A stretch of DNA of 6,173 bases, taken from positions 1 through 6,173 of the forward strand of contig JAHIYL010000148.1 in NCBI GenBank assembly GCA_018815145.1. Direction: 5' to 3'. The notes under the pieces were generated by a model. It was not told the origin of the DNA, did no database searches, and saw only the letters and a program-made list of their open reading frames with translations. The number at the start of each line of letters is the position of its first letter. Position 1 is the first letter of the stretch. Of this stretch, positions 1 through 6,134 are shown one piece after another. The position numbers and the translations under genes are program-made. The stretch comes from Nanobdellota archaeon (GTDB lineage Archaea > Nanobdellota > Nanobdellia > Woesearchaeales > GW2011-AR15).

Positions 1-26
1 CTTAATTTTTCATTTAAATTTTTCAT
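1..26 (-). CDS. 5' start of a gene cut by the left edge, possibly trpA
   Basis: An ATG at 26-24 opens a frame reading MKNLNEKL plus one partial codon before the window ends. A GGTGG ribosome-binding site lies at 37-33, six bases before the ATG, and the ATG overlaps the TGA (25-23) of the preceding open frame in the ATGA arrangement used throughout this operon. This is good evidence for a real start. The identity is inferred: trpA is the only pathway gene missing here and normally follows trpB, and the N-terminus of tryptophan synthase alpha often has this lysine/glutamate-rich helix character. Eight residues cannot prove it, so no symbol is given. Confidence 0.45.
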
Positions 27-220
27 AATTTACCACCATTGTATAATTTTGTATAGGTTGAACTATCTCTAAATTCTTTGTTTCGAAGTATTTGTTGAAT
101 ATTCTGAATCTTTTGCTCATTTGAAAGATTATTACCTACAGTTTTTTGTTTTTCTCTGTATCTGTATTCAAGAATTGCATACAATAAATCTTGCTTGTGT
201 ATATTTGATTTACATCCATT
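23..220 (-). CDS. 65-codon open frame between trpB and the next gene, unknown function, start unclear
   Basis: Directly after the trpB TAA, the same reading frame stays open for 65 codons and ends in TGA at 25-23, overlapping the next ATG as ATGA. The translation looks protein-like: it includes LLYAILEYRYREKQ followed by a polar, helix-prone stretch (NEQKIQNIQQILRNKEF) and ends YNGGKL. There is no ATG or GTG in frame; the only usual alternative start is TTG at 184, which would give 53 residues but has no ribosome-binding site. I do not recognise the family. It could be a small coupled protein with a non-standard start, the 3' remnant of a gene that lost its 5' end, or a chance open frame. An ATG at 219 opens a different frame of only 27 codons; a -1 shift in its A-rich end would enter this frame. 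The stretch from trpB to the next gene holds nothing else that I can see. Confidence 0.35.
   Translation of the reverse strand, partial: NGCKSNIHKQDLLYAILEYRYREKQKTVGNNLSNEQKIQNIQQILRNKEFRDSSTYTKLYNGGKL
33..37 (-). promoter_or_regulatory. Shine-Dalgarno site GGTGG for the gene at the left edge
   Basis: GGTGG sits six bases upstream of the ATG at 26. It partly matches the GGAGGTGATC complement of the 16S rRNA tail and resembles the sites in front of trpE, trpG and trpD. It supports the ATG at 26 as a true start. Confidence 0.5.
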
Positions 221-1405
221 TTAATCAAAATTTAATTCCTCCAGTGCTTCAGTTGCATTGAACACATCCTTATCTCCTCTTCCTGAGAGATTTATCACAA
301 CAATGTCTTTTTTGTTCAGATCTTTTGATAATTTGACAGCATGTGCCACAGCATGTGCAGATTCAAGAGCAGGAATTATCCCTTCTGTCTCTGATAGTAA
401 TTTAAAGGCCCTCAATGCTTCTTCATCAGTGGCGGCAGTAAATTTTACTCTTTTGCTGTCATTAAGGTATGAAAGTTCAGGCCCTACGCTCGGATAGTCA
501 AGTCCTGCAGATATGCTGTATGATTCTTTTACCTGTCCGTTCTTATCCTGCATCAGATATGACAGCTGCCCGTCAAACACACCGGGCCTGCTCCTGCAGA
601 CAGAAGCACCATGAAATTCAGTATCAAGCCCTTTGCCACCTGGTTCAACACCAATCAGATTAACATTTGTATCCTGGATAAATGCATTGAATATGCCCAT
701 TGCATTGCTGCCTCCGCCGACGCAGGCGATGATGTGGTCGGGAAGTCGGCCTTCTTGTGCCATGATATCTTTTTTGACCTCTTCACCTATGATCTTCTGA
801 AAATCCCTGACAATGGAAGGATAAGGATGAGGTCCGGCAACTGTTCCCAGCAGGTAATATGTGTCTTTTACATTTGTGACCCAGTCTCTGAGGCATTCAG
901 ATATTGCATCTTTCAAAGTGCATGAGCCTAAGGAAACAGGGACAATCTCTGCACCGCAGAGCCTCATCCTGTGTACATTCATCTTCTGGCGTTCAATGTC
1001 TTTGGTGCCCATATATACTATTGTCTTTATGCCAAGAAAAGCTCCGACCATAGCCACTGCAAAGCCATGCTGTCCTGCGCCGGTTTCAGCTATTATCCTG
1101 GTCTTTCCCATGTATTTAGCCAAAAGCCCCTGGCCAAGACCATTGTTTGTCTTATGCGCACCGCCATGCAAAAGGTCCTCTCTTTTCAGGTAGATTTTGC
1201 AGCCAAGTCTTTTTGATAGATTCCTGGCATGATACAGCATTGTCGGCCTTCCTGCATAGTCCTTAAGAAGAGATTTAAGTTCAGTATTGAACTTTTTGTC
1301 ATTCTTAGAATTGATATATGCTTCCTCTAATTCTTCAAGAGCAGGCATCAACAGTTCAGGGACATATGTCCCTCCGAATTTTCCGAATTTTGTATTAAGC
1401 TTCAT
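221..1405 (-). CDS. trpB: Tryptophan synthase beta subunit
   Basis: This PLP enzyme condenses indole with L-serine to give L-tryptophan, normally in an alpha2-beta2 complex with TrpA in the cytoplasm. The 394 residues match the usual length of the family (E. coli 397). Visible landmarks are the N-terminal FGGTYVPE (10-17), the PLP-binding lysine K85 in GGAHKTN, the catalytic glutamate E107 in AETGAGQHG, the phosphate-binding GGGSN (230-234), SAGLDYPSVGPE, LESAHA and SGRGDKD (374-380), whose serine contacts the pyridine nitrogen. All key residues are present, so it should be active. The common GPxHxYL motif here reads GPELSYL. The start at 1405 overlaps the trpF stop as ATGA and has a GAGGT ribosome-binding site at 1414-1410. 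W175 is the only tryptophan in the whole operon. It appears less AT-rich than trpC and trpF. Confidence 0.98.
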   Translation of the reverse strand: MKLNTKFGKFGGTYVPELLMPALEELEEAYINSKNDKKFNTELKSLLKDYAGRPTMLYHARNLSKRLGCKIYLKREDLLHGGAHKTNNGLGQGLLAKYMGKTRIIAETGAGQHGFAVAMVGAFLGIKTIVYMGTKDIERQKMNVHRMRLCGAEIVPVSLGSCTLKDAISECLRDWVTNVKDTYYLLGTVAGPHPYPSIVRDFQKIIGEEVKKDIMAQEGRLPDHIIACVGGGSNAMGIFNAFIQDTNVNLIGVEPGGKGLDTEFHGASVCRSRPGVFDGQLSYLMQDKNGQVKESYSISAGLDYPSVGPELSYLNDSKRVKFTAATDEEALRAFKLLSETEGIIPALESAHAVAHAVKLSKDLNKKDIVVINLSGRGDKDVFNATEALEELNFD

Positions 1406-2019
1406 TTTGACCTCTCAATTTTTCTAATTATTTCAATTATTTTTATGATTTTTGCGTGGTCTTTTTTACCGGGATAATGTTCAACTCCTGAATTGATGTC
1501 AACTGCAAAAGGATTTAGATAGTGAATCGCGTCAGAAATATTGCTTTGATTCAAACCTCCTGCCAGAAAAAAAGGCTTTGAAACATTCTTTAGCAATCTA
1601 TGATCAAAAGATTTTCCTGAGCCGCCAATATTTTTTTCAGAATACGTGTCAAAAAGCAGAAAATCTGAAACAAAGTCGATCAATGGTAATCTATCATTTA
1701 CTCTGAGAGCCTTGATGATTTTTATATTTGGCATTGCTTTTTGAATGGTTCTGATATACACATTATTCTCATTTCCATGGAGCTGAACAATGTCAAGATC
1801 ACAGTATTTGGCAATTTCAATCGCTTTGTCAATATTTTCATCAGCAAATACTCCAACACAGGGTTTTTTGATTTTGGAAATGATTGCTTGTGCATCTTTT
1901 TTATTGATATATCTTTTACTTTCTTTGTAAAATATAAATCCAAGAAAATCCACTTCATGTTCTTCACAGTATTCTGCATCTTCCAGATTTGTGATCCCGC
2001 ATATTTTTATTTTGGTCAT
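1402..2019 (-). CDS. trpF: Phosphoribosylanthranilate isomerase
   Basis: TrpF performs the Amadori rearrangement of N-(5'-phosphoribosyl)anthranilate to CdRP, the third step of the pathway, on a cytoplasmic (beta/alpha)8 barrel. The 205 residues are a normal single-domain length; it is not fused to TrpC as in E. coli. Motifs in order: KICGIT with the catalytic cysteine C7, LGFIF followed by SKRY, VGVF (55-58), QLHGNE (79-84), the catalytic aspartate D124 in LLFDTY, the phosphate loop GGSGKSFD (132-139), LAGGL (152-156) and DINSGVE (174-180). The set is complete. The ATG overlaps the trpC TGA as ATGA and has no strong ribosome-binding site, so translation probably depends on coupling to trpC. 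Its own stop overlaps the trpB start in the same way. Confidence 0.97.
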   Translation of the reverse strand: MTKIKICGITNLEDAEYCEEHEVDFLGFIFYKESKRYINKKDAQAIISKIKKPCVGVFADENIDKAIEIAKYCDLDIVQLHGNENNVYIRTIQKAMPNIKIIKALRVNDRLPLIDFVSDFLLFDTYSEKNIGGSGKSFDHRLLKNVSKPFFLAGGLNQSNISDAIHYLNPFAVDINSGVEHYPGKKDHAKIIKIIEIIRKIERSK

Positions 2020-2807
2020 ATTATCAGTTCCATCATCTTATTTTTGATATCCGGTGCAGTCATCAGGCTTGTGCCAACCAGGATGGCGTGTGCTCCTGCA
2101 AGTTTTACTTTCATGACATCTGCCCTGGAAAATATACCTGATTCACATACCAGAATTTTCTCTTCAGCAACAAATCTTGAGAGATTCAGGAAATGGTTTA
2201 TGTCAACTTCCATTGTCTTGAGGTTGCGGTTATTTATTCCGATTATTTCTGCATTGCATAGAGCAGCAATCTCTAATTCCTGATAAGAATATACTTCCAC
2301 CAAAGTATCTAGATTAAGGATGTCTGCAACAGCAATAAGTTCTTCAAGCTCTTCTTTTTTAAGAATGCCTGCAATCAACAGGATTGCATCTGCACCATAG
2401 AGTTTTGACTCATATATCTGATAAGGGTCAATAATGAAATCTTTTCGTAATAATGGAATAGATGTAGCTCTTCTGATTTTATTCATGGTTTCTATGTTGC
2501 CCATAAAAAATTCTTTTTCAGTCAAAATCGATATTGCACTAGCACCAGCGTGTTCATAGGATTTTGCTATAAGCACAGGATTAAAATCTTCTTTTATCAA
2601 CCCTAATGAAGGAGATGCTTTTTTTATCTCAGCAATAAGTGATATTAGATGTTTTTTTTTTAAAGCAGCTTTGAAATCTCTTTTATTAGATTTTAGATTA
2701 TTCAGCAGTACTTTAATTTCTTTTAAACCAAGCACCGTTTTCCGTTTTTCAATTTCCTGCAACTTTTTCTCAACAATCTTGTCAAGGATAGTGTTAGTTT
2801 TTTTCAT
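2016..2807 (-). CDS. trpC: Indole-3-glycerol phosphate synthase
   Basis: TrpC closes the indole ring, converting CdRP to indole-3-glycerol phosphate with loss of CO2 and water. It is a 263-residue (beta/alpha)8 barrel with the usual extra N-terminal helices. Residues matching the characterised Sulfolobus active site are visible: E60 and K62 in AEIKKASPS, K122 in LLRKDFI, E171 in LVEV, N192 in IGINNRNL, and E222/S223 in CESGI. The family's SPSKG loop reads SPSLG here, a tolerated variation. The gene begins 3 nt after the trpD stop. No good ribosome-binding site lies at normal spacing (a GAGG is about 17 nt away), so it is probably coupled to trpD. A run of ten A on the coding strand (2661-2652) encodes KKK at 50-52. 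The TGA stop overlaps the trpF start. Confidence 0.97.
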   Translation of the reverse strand: MKKTNTILDKIVEKKLQEIEKRKTVLGLKEIKVLLNNLKSNKRDFKAALKKKHLISLIAEIKKASPSLGLIKEDFNPVLIAKSYEHAGASAISILTEKEFFMGNIETMNKIRRATSIPLLRKDFIIDPYQIYESKLYGADAILLIAGILKKEELEELIAVADILNLDTLVEVYSYQELEIAALCNAEIIGINNRNLKTMEVDINHFLNLSRFVAEEKILVCESGIFSRADVMKVKLAGAHAILVGTSLMTAPDIKNKMMELII

Positions 2808-2810
2808 TTT

Positions 2811-3809
2811 TTAATTGTTTGATTCCTCAATTAATTGATTTAATTTTAAGAGCGCTTTTCCGGAATCAATAGAATCTTTTGCAAGAAATATGCCTTGTTT
2901 GATTGAGTTAACTTTTCCGGAGACATAGATTGCTGCACCCGCGTTAAGGAGGACAATGTCTCTTTTTGGTCCTATTTTTCCATTCAAAGCATCTTTGATG
3001 ATTTCTGCATTTTCCTTAGCAGTTCCACCTTTTAATTCATCCAATGAACATTTTGACAAGCCAAACATATCAGGTGAAATTTCGTAAGATTCAATAAGAT
3101 TATTTTTTAGTTCAGTGATTGTGGTGTTGCCAGTCAATGTTAGTTCATCAAGACCATTCCCATGCACAGCCAGCACATGTTCTGACCCTGCATTTTTCAG
3201 GACAATTGCAATGGTTTCAGTCAATTTGGTGTCATACGTCCCAATGACCTGTCTTTTTACATCTGCAGGATTGCATAAGGGACCCAGAAAATTGAATATT
3301 GTCTTGAATCCAAGCTCTTTTCTTACTTTTCCGACATGTCTGAAGCTGGGATGATAAAGTGGTGCATACATAAAGCCAATCCCAATTTTTTCAATGTTCT
3401 TTTTTGTCAATTCAGATGAACACATAATATTCACACCAAATGCTTCAAGAACATCAGCAGAACCGGATTTGGAGGACGCGCTCCTGTTGCCGTGCTTGGC
3501 AACAGGGATACCTGCGCCTGCAACAACAAAAGATACTGCAGTTGAAATATTAAAGGTACTTGAGTCATCACCGCCGGTTCCGCATGTGTCAACCATTGTC
3601 TTGACATCAGGTGCAATCTTCACTGCTTTTTCTTTGATGACCTTTATCATAGAAGTGATTTCTTCTGTTGTGGCGCCTTTGATCTTTAAAGCTGTCAAAA
3701 ATGATGCGGTTTGAGAGTCTGTCAGTTTTCCTTCCATTATTTGATCCATGATTTCTTCAGACTCTTTGTCTGTGAGATCCTTTTGCTCAATCAATTTATT
3801 TATTATCAT
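2811..3809 (-). CDS. trpD: Anthranilate phosphoribosyltransferase
   Basis: TrpD transfers the phosphoribosyl group from PRPP to anthranilate, the second step of the pathway. The 332 residues are the standard length of a stand-alone enzyme without a fused glutaminase. The small helical domain (about 1-70) is followed by the PRPP-binding DTCGTGGD (74-81), NIST (87-90), KHGNRSASSKSGSAD (105-119), the anthranilate region GFMYAPLYHPSF (145-156), the arginine-bearing VRKELG (162-167) with TIFNFLGPL after it, and the metal-binding DE pair (221-222) in HGNGLDEL. Nothing essential is missing. The start is set by the ATGA overlap with trpG and by an AGGTGA ribosome-binding site at 3819-3814, four bases before the ATG. 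Confidence 0.98.
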   Translation of the reverse strand: MIINKLIEQKDLTDKESEEIMDQIMEGKLTDSQTASFLTALKIKGATTEEITSMIKVIKEKAVKIAPDVKTMVDTCGTGGDDSSTFNISTAVSFVVAGAGIPVAKHGNRSASSKSGSADVLEAFGVNIMCSSELTKKNIEKIGIGFMYAPLYHPSFRHVGKVRKELGFKTIFNFLGPLCNPADVKRQVIGTYDTKLTETIAIVLKNAGSEHVLAVHGNGLDELTLTGNTTITELKNNLIESYEISPDMFGLSKCSLDELKGGTAKENAEIIKDALNGKIGPKRDIVLLNAGAAIYVSGKVNSIKQGIFLAKDSIDSGKALLKLNQLIEESNN

Positions 3810-4384
3810 TTTTTCACCTGTTCAACCAGATTCTTGATAATTAGGCTGCCTTGTGGTGTAAGAATGGATTCAGGATGGAACTGCACCCCTTCTACAAAGT
3901 ATTTCTTGTGTCTTACAGCCATAACAATATTTTCAGTTTTTGCAGAAACTTCTAAACAATCAGGAATAATTTTACCTATTTGCGAATGATATCTTCCACC
4001 GTAGAATGGATTGATTATGTTTTTGAATATTGTCTTATTATCATGGGTGATTTTCGAATTTTTTCCATGGACAGGAAGCGGTGCATTTTCAATCTTCCCT
4101 CCCAAAGCTTCAATAATGCATTCATGGCCCAGACAGACACCGAATATTGGTATTGTCTGATGATATTTCCGGATAATCTCTTTACAGACCGGAACTTCTT
4201 TTGGCACATATCCTCCCGGAGATATCACTATCAGCCTGATATTTTGAGCTGTCACAATATCCCTTATCTTGTCAAGAGAAGTGTTGTTGCGGTATACAAT
4301 CACATTGCATCCGATCTTTTCAAATTCATCAACAAGATTGAATGTGAATGAATCAAAATTATCAATGAACAGGACATTAAGCAT
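3806..4384 (-). CDS. trpG: Anthranilate synthase glutaminase subunit, with an altered glutamine-site
   Basis: TrpG hydrolyses glutamine and passes ammonia to TrpE. From the ATG at 4384 the protein is 192 residues, the usual size. It starts MLNVLFIDNFDSFTFNL and aligns by eye with E. coli TrpG through to HPESILTPQG. The catalytic triad C84 (GVCLGHE), H170 and E172 (HPES) is present. Three motifs that bind the glutamine substrate differ: the oxyanion loop SPGPGxP reads SPGGYVP (55-61), the CLGHQ glutamine is E88, and RYHSL is RYHSQ (131-135). The glutaminase may therefore be weakened or altered. A longer reading from a TTG at 4426 would add 14 residues including nine isoleucines; I reject it because that part is the ATT repeat at the end of trpE and a GGTGAT site precedes the ATG at 4384. 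The gene overlaps trpE by 8 nt and trpD by 4. Confidence 0.95.
   Translation of the reverse strand: MLNVLFIDNFDSFTFNLVDEFEKIGCNVIVYRNNTSLDKIRDIVTAQNIRLIVISPGGYVPKEVPVCKEIIRKYHQTIPIFGVCLGHECIIEALGGKIENAPLPVHGKNSKITHDNKTIFKNIINPFYGGRYHSQIGKIIPDCLEVSAKTENIVMAVRHKKYFVEGVQFHPESILTPQGSLIIKNLVEQVKK
3814..3819 (-). promoter_or_regulatory. Shine-Dalgarno site AGGTGA for trpD
   Basis: AGGTGA ends four bases upstream of the trpD ATG at 3809, inside the last codons of trpG. It shows that trpD has its own strong initiation signal in addition to the ATGA coupling. Confidence 0.7.
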
Positions 4385-6044
4385 GAATATCACCGTAATT
4401 ATTATAATAATTATTATTATTATCAAGGCTTTTCATGCATGCCATTGCTTTTTTCTTTGTCTCATCAAACTCATTTTCAGCTACAGAATCAAATACTATC
4501 CCTGCACCGGCACGCACATAGGCTTTGTTGTCCTGAAGAGTCATTGAACGAATCACTATGCATGAATCCATGTCTTTGCTGGGAGTTATATATAGGACAG
4601 CTCCGCCATAGAATCCTCTTTTTGTATTCTCATATTTCCTGATGAATTCCATTGCCCGTACTTTCGGAGCACCTGTCAGTGTTCCCATATTCATTGTCGC
4701 AAGGTACGCATGAAGGCAGTCAAGCCCTGGCTTGAGCACTCCTTTGACATTCGACACCAGATGCTGCACATGTGAATATTTTTCTACAATATAGGATTCA
4801 TCGACAATTCTTGTACCGGGAACAGAGATTTTTGCAACATCACTCCTTGCAAGATCGACTAGCATGGTATGTTCAGCAATCTCTTTTTCATCTGTCTTGA
4901 TGTCAATCTCATACCTTGAGTCCAGTTCAGGATCAATATTATCATTTATTATGCCTCTTGGTCTTGTGCCTGCAATAGGCCGCAATTCAACACTCTTTTT
5001 GTCACCTATGCCCTCTACTCTCAGTTGCATTTCAGGACTTGCACCCAGAAGGATTGTGTTGCCGAAATTCTCAAAAAACATGTATGGAGAAGGATTGATT
5101 GATTTCAGTCTTTGGTATATGTCAAGCGGCTCTTCATTATATTCTTTTACAAGTGTCCGTGAATAGACGCATTGGAAAATATCTCCTTTCTTGATATGTT
5201 CCTTGATTTTTTGAGCATTTGTGAGGTATTCTTTTTCAGAGGTATCTGATTCAATTCTTTCTGAAATTTTCTTTTTTTTCTTAATTTTGAAGGTTCCCCT
5301 GTTTTCCAAGGCGCGCTCATAATTTTCAATCCTTAACAGACATTCATCAAACAGTCTTTCATTGTCCTCATCCATCTTCATTGCATTGGAGACAATATAT
5401 GTCTTTTTTTCTTCGTGATTCACAAAAAAGAGATTATCAAGGAAAAAAAATTCATAGTCCTTGTTTTCAATAGGACTCTTCTTGTTTTTTGGAAGATCCT
5501 CAAATTGGTCTATAAAGTCATATGAGATAGCTCCGAAGAGGCCGCCGTAGCAGGCAAATGGCTTGATTATGGGCTGGAATTTGAAGGCAACAATCCGGAT
5601 TATATCCATGTGAGTCTTGAGCATGAGCCTGTCTTTTTCAGAGACATTTTTTCTTTGAGGTTTCAGTTTACCCTTGATTTCTGTCTGAGTTACAACAAGA
5701 GAATCACAGAAATCAAAATCCTGTTTTATATATTCCAGGAATCTTTCCCCCAATTGATTGAGTGCTTTGATTGAGAAAGAATCATCTTTTCCGGAAAGTC
5801 TCAGACAGGGGTCTGCACTACCTATTGAGTTCTCACCATATTTTTGTACTATTGCAGCAGATTCAAGAAATACAGAGTTCTCTTTTCTGCCGTAATCAGA
5901 GATCCTGGCAAACAATTCAACAGGGTCGATTGCTTTTTCTATCACCTTGAATAAGGGTATCATGCTGCCTACTTTTACCTGCTTCAGGAGATTCCTGAAG
6001 TACTCAGTGTTTCCGTTGAGGTTTAGTTTTTGAATGCTCTGCAT
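4377..6044 (-). CDS. trpE: Anthranilate synthase, chorismate-binding subunit
   Basis: TrpE converts chorismate and ammonia (from TrpG) into anthranilate and pyruvate, the committed step. The N-terminal domain (about 20-250) carries MIPLFKVI and the FLESA motif (59-63), whose serine S62 corresponds to the tryptophan-feedback residue of the E. coli/Salmonella LLESA motif, so the enzyme is probably inhibited by tryptophan. The chorismate-binding domain (about 270-540) shows GDIFQCVYSR (287-296), NPSPYMFF, GASPE (334-338), PIAGTRPRG (356-364), the EH pair 391-392, HAYLATMNMGTLTGAPKVRAM (starting at 445), GFYGGA and AGAG. The MNMGTL form and the overall look are of the E. coli type. The conserved RND motif is RSD (400-402). 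A lysine run (255-259) marks the interdomain linker, and the C-terminus is an Asn/Tyr-rich tail. At 555 residues it is slightly longer than E. coli TrpE (about 520), mainly at the N-terminus and tail. AGGTGATC precedes the ATG. Confidence 0.98.
   Translation of the reverse strand: MQSIQKLNLNGNTEYFRNLLKQVKVGSMIPLFKVIEKAIDPVELFARISDYGRKENSVFLESAAIVQKYGENSIGSADPCLRLSGKDDSFSIKALNQLGERFLEYIKQDFDFCDSLVVTQTEIKGKLKPQRKNVSEKDRLMLKTHMDIIRIVAFKFQPIIKPFACYGGLFGAISYDFIDQFEDLPKNKKSPIENKDYEFFFLDNLFFVNHEEKKTYIVSNAMKMDEDNERLFDECLLRIENYERALENRGTFKIKKKKKISERIESDTSEKEYLTNAQKIKEHIKKGDIFQCVYSRTLVKEYNEEPLDIYQRLKSINPSPYMFFENFGNTILLGASPEMQLRVEGIGDKKSVELRPIAGTRPRGIINDNIDPELDSRYEIDIKTDEKEIAEHTMLVDLARSDVAKISVPGTRIVDESYIVEKYSHVQHLVSNVKGVLKPGLDCLHAYLATMNMGTLTGAPKVRAMEFIRKYENTKRGFYGGAVLYITPSKDMDSCIVIRSMTLQDNKAYVRAGAGIVFDSVAENEFDETKKKAMACMKSLDNNNNYYNNYGDIHA
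4389..4394 (-). promoter_or_regulatory. Shine-Dalgarno site GGTGAT that decides the trpG start
   Basis: GGTGAT is complementary to AUCACC at the 3' end of 16S rRNA and lies four bases before the ATG at 4384. It is embedded in the trpE codons for Gly-Asp near the C-terminus. It makes the ATG at 4384 the trpG start rather than the upstream TTG at 4426 or GTG at 4393. Confidence 0.75.
4397..4424. repeat. Imperfect ATT/AAT trinucleotide tract at the trpE/trpG junction
   Basis: About nine trinucleotide units, mostly ATT with ATA interruptions on the plus strand, lie just inside the 3' end of trpE. In the trpE frame they encode the tail NNNNYYNNY (542-550). In the trpG frame they are isoleucine codons upstream of the real start. 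Because the unit is three bases, a change in copy number would lengthen or shorten the TrpE tail without shifting its frame. Confidence 0.8.
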
Positions 6045-6046
6045 TT

Positions 6047-6054
6047 GATCACCT
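6047..6054 (-). promoter_or_regulatory. Shine-Dalgarno site AGGTGATC for trpE
   Basis: An eight-base match to the complement of the 16S rRNA 3' end (GAUCACCU) ends two bases before the trpE ATG at 6044. The GGTG core is five bases from the start codon. It fixes the trpE start and shows the mRNA has a leader of at least about 10 nt. Confidence 0.8.
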
Positions 6055-6062
6055 ATGTAATT

Positions 6063-6075
6063 GTAATATTATAGT
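6063..6075 (-). promoter_or_regulatory. TATAAT-like element, probable trp operon promoter
   Basis: Reading toward trpE the sequence is ACTATAATATTAC. As a bacterial -10 (TATAAT at 6073-6068) it would start the mRNA near 6061, leaving a short leader with the AGGTGATC site, but no TTGACA-like -35 lies 16-18 bases upstream. As an archaeal TATA box, the usual distance of about 25 bases would place the start almost at the ATG, which fits poorly with the ribosome-binding site. The leader is too short for a leader peptide or attenuator, and I see no TGTACA-type operator. The promoter assignment is tentative. Confidence 0.35.
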
Positions 6076-6090
6076 AAAAATGAAAAAAAA
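6076..6090 (-). terminator. Oligo-T tracts, possible terminator of the upstream gene
   Basis: On the minus strand, eight T, then CA, then five T follow the GC-rich end block. Archaeal transcription ends at such T-runs without a hairpin. I see no GC-rich hairpin immediately before the tract, so a bacterial intrinsic terminator is not well supported. Confidence 0.35.
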
Positions 6091-6134
6091 TGGGGATGCT
6101 GGGACTTTCATGCACCTAAAAAGCCTGCCTTACG

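Noticed and set aside
136..219. A 27-codon minus-strand open frame starting MDVNQIY just after trpB.
   Set aside because: The nearest GGAGG is 18 bases from the ATG and inside trpB; the overlapping 65-codon frame is longer and ends coupled to the next gene.
1741..2283. A 180-codon plus-strand open frame.
   Set aside because: It lies antisense to trpF and trpC, which have complete family motifs; its translation is low-complexity and resembles no family I know.
4385..4426. A 14-residue N-terminal extension of TrpG with nine isoleucines from a TTG start.
   Set aside because: It is the trpE repeat tract read in another frame. A GGTGAT site points to the ATG at 4384, which gives the normal family length and N-terminus.
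4864..5166. A 100-codon plus-strand open frame, like several others at 258-1216, 3115-3989 and 3980-4642.
   Set aside because: All are antisense shadows of the trp genes, without ribosome-binding sites or recognisable motifs.
6045..6134. A trp attenuator or leader peptide before trpE.
   Set aside because: The region between the possible promoter and trpE is too short, with no run of TGG codons and no alternative hairpins.
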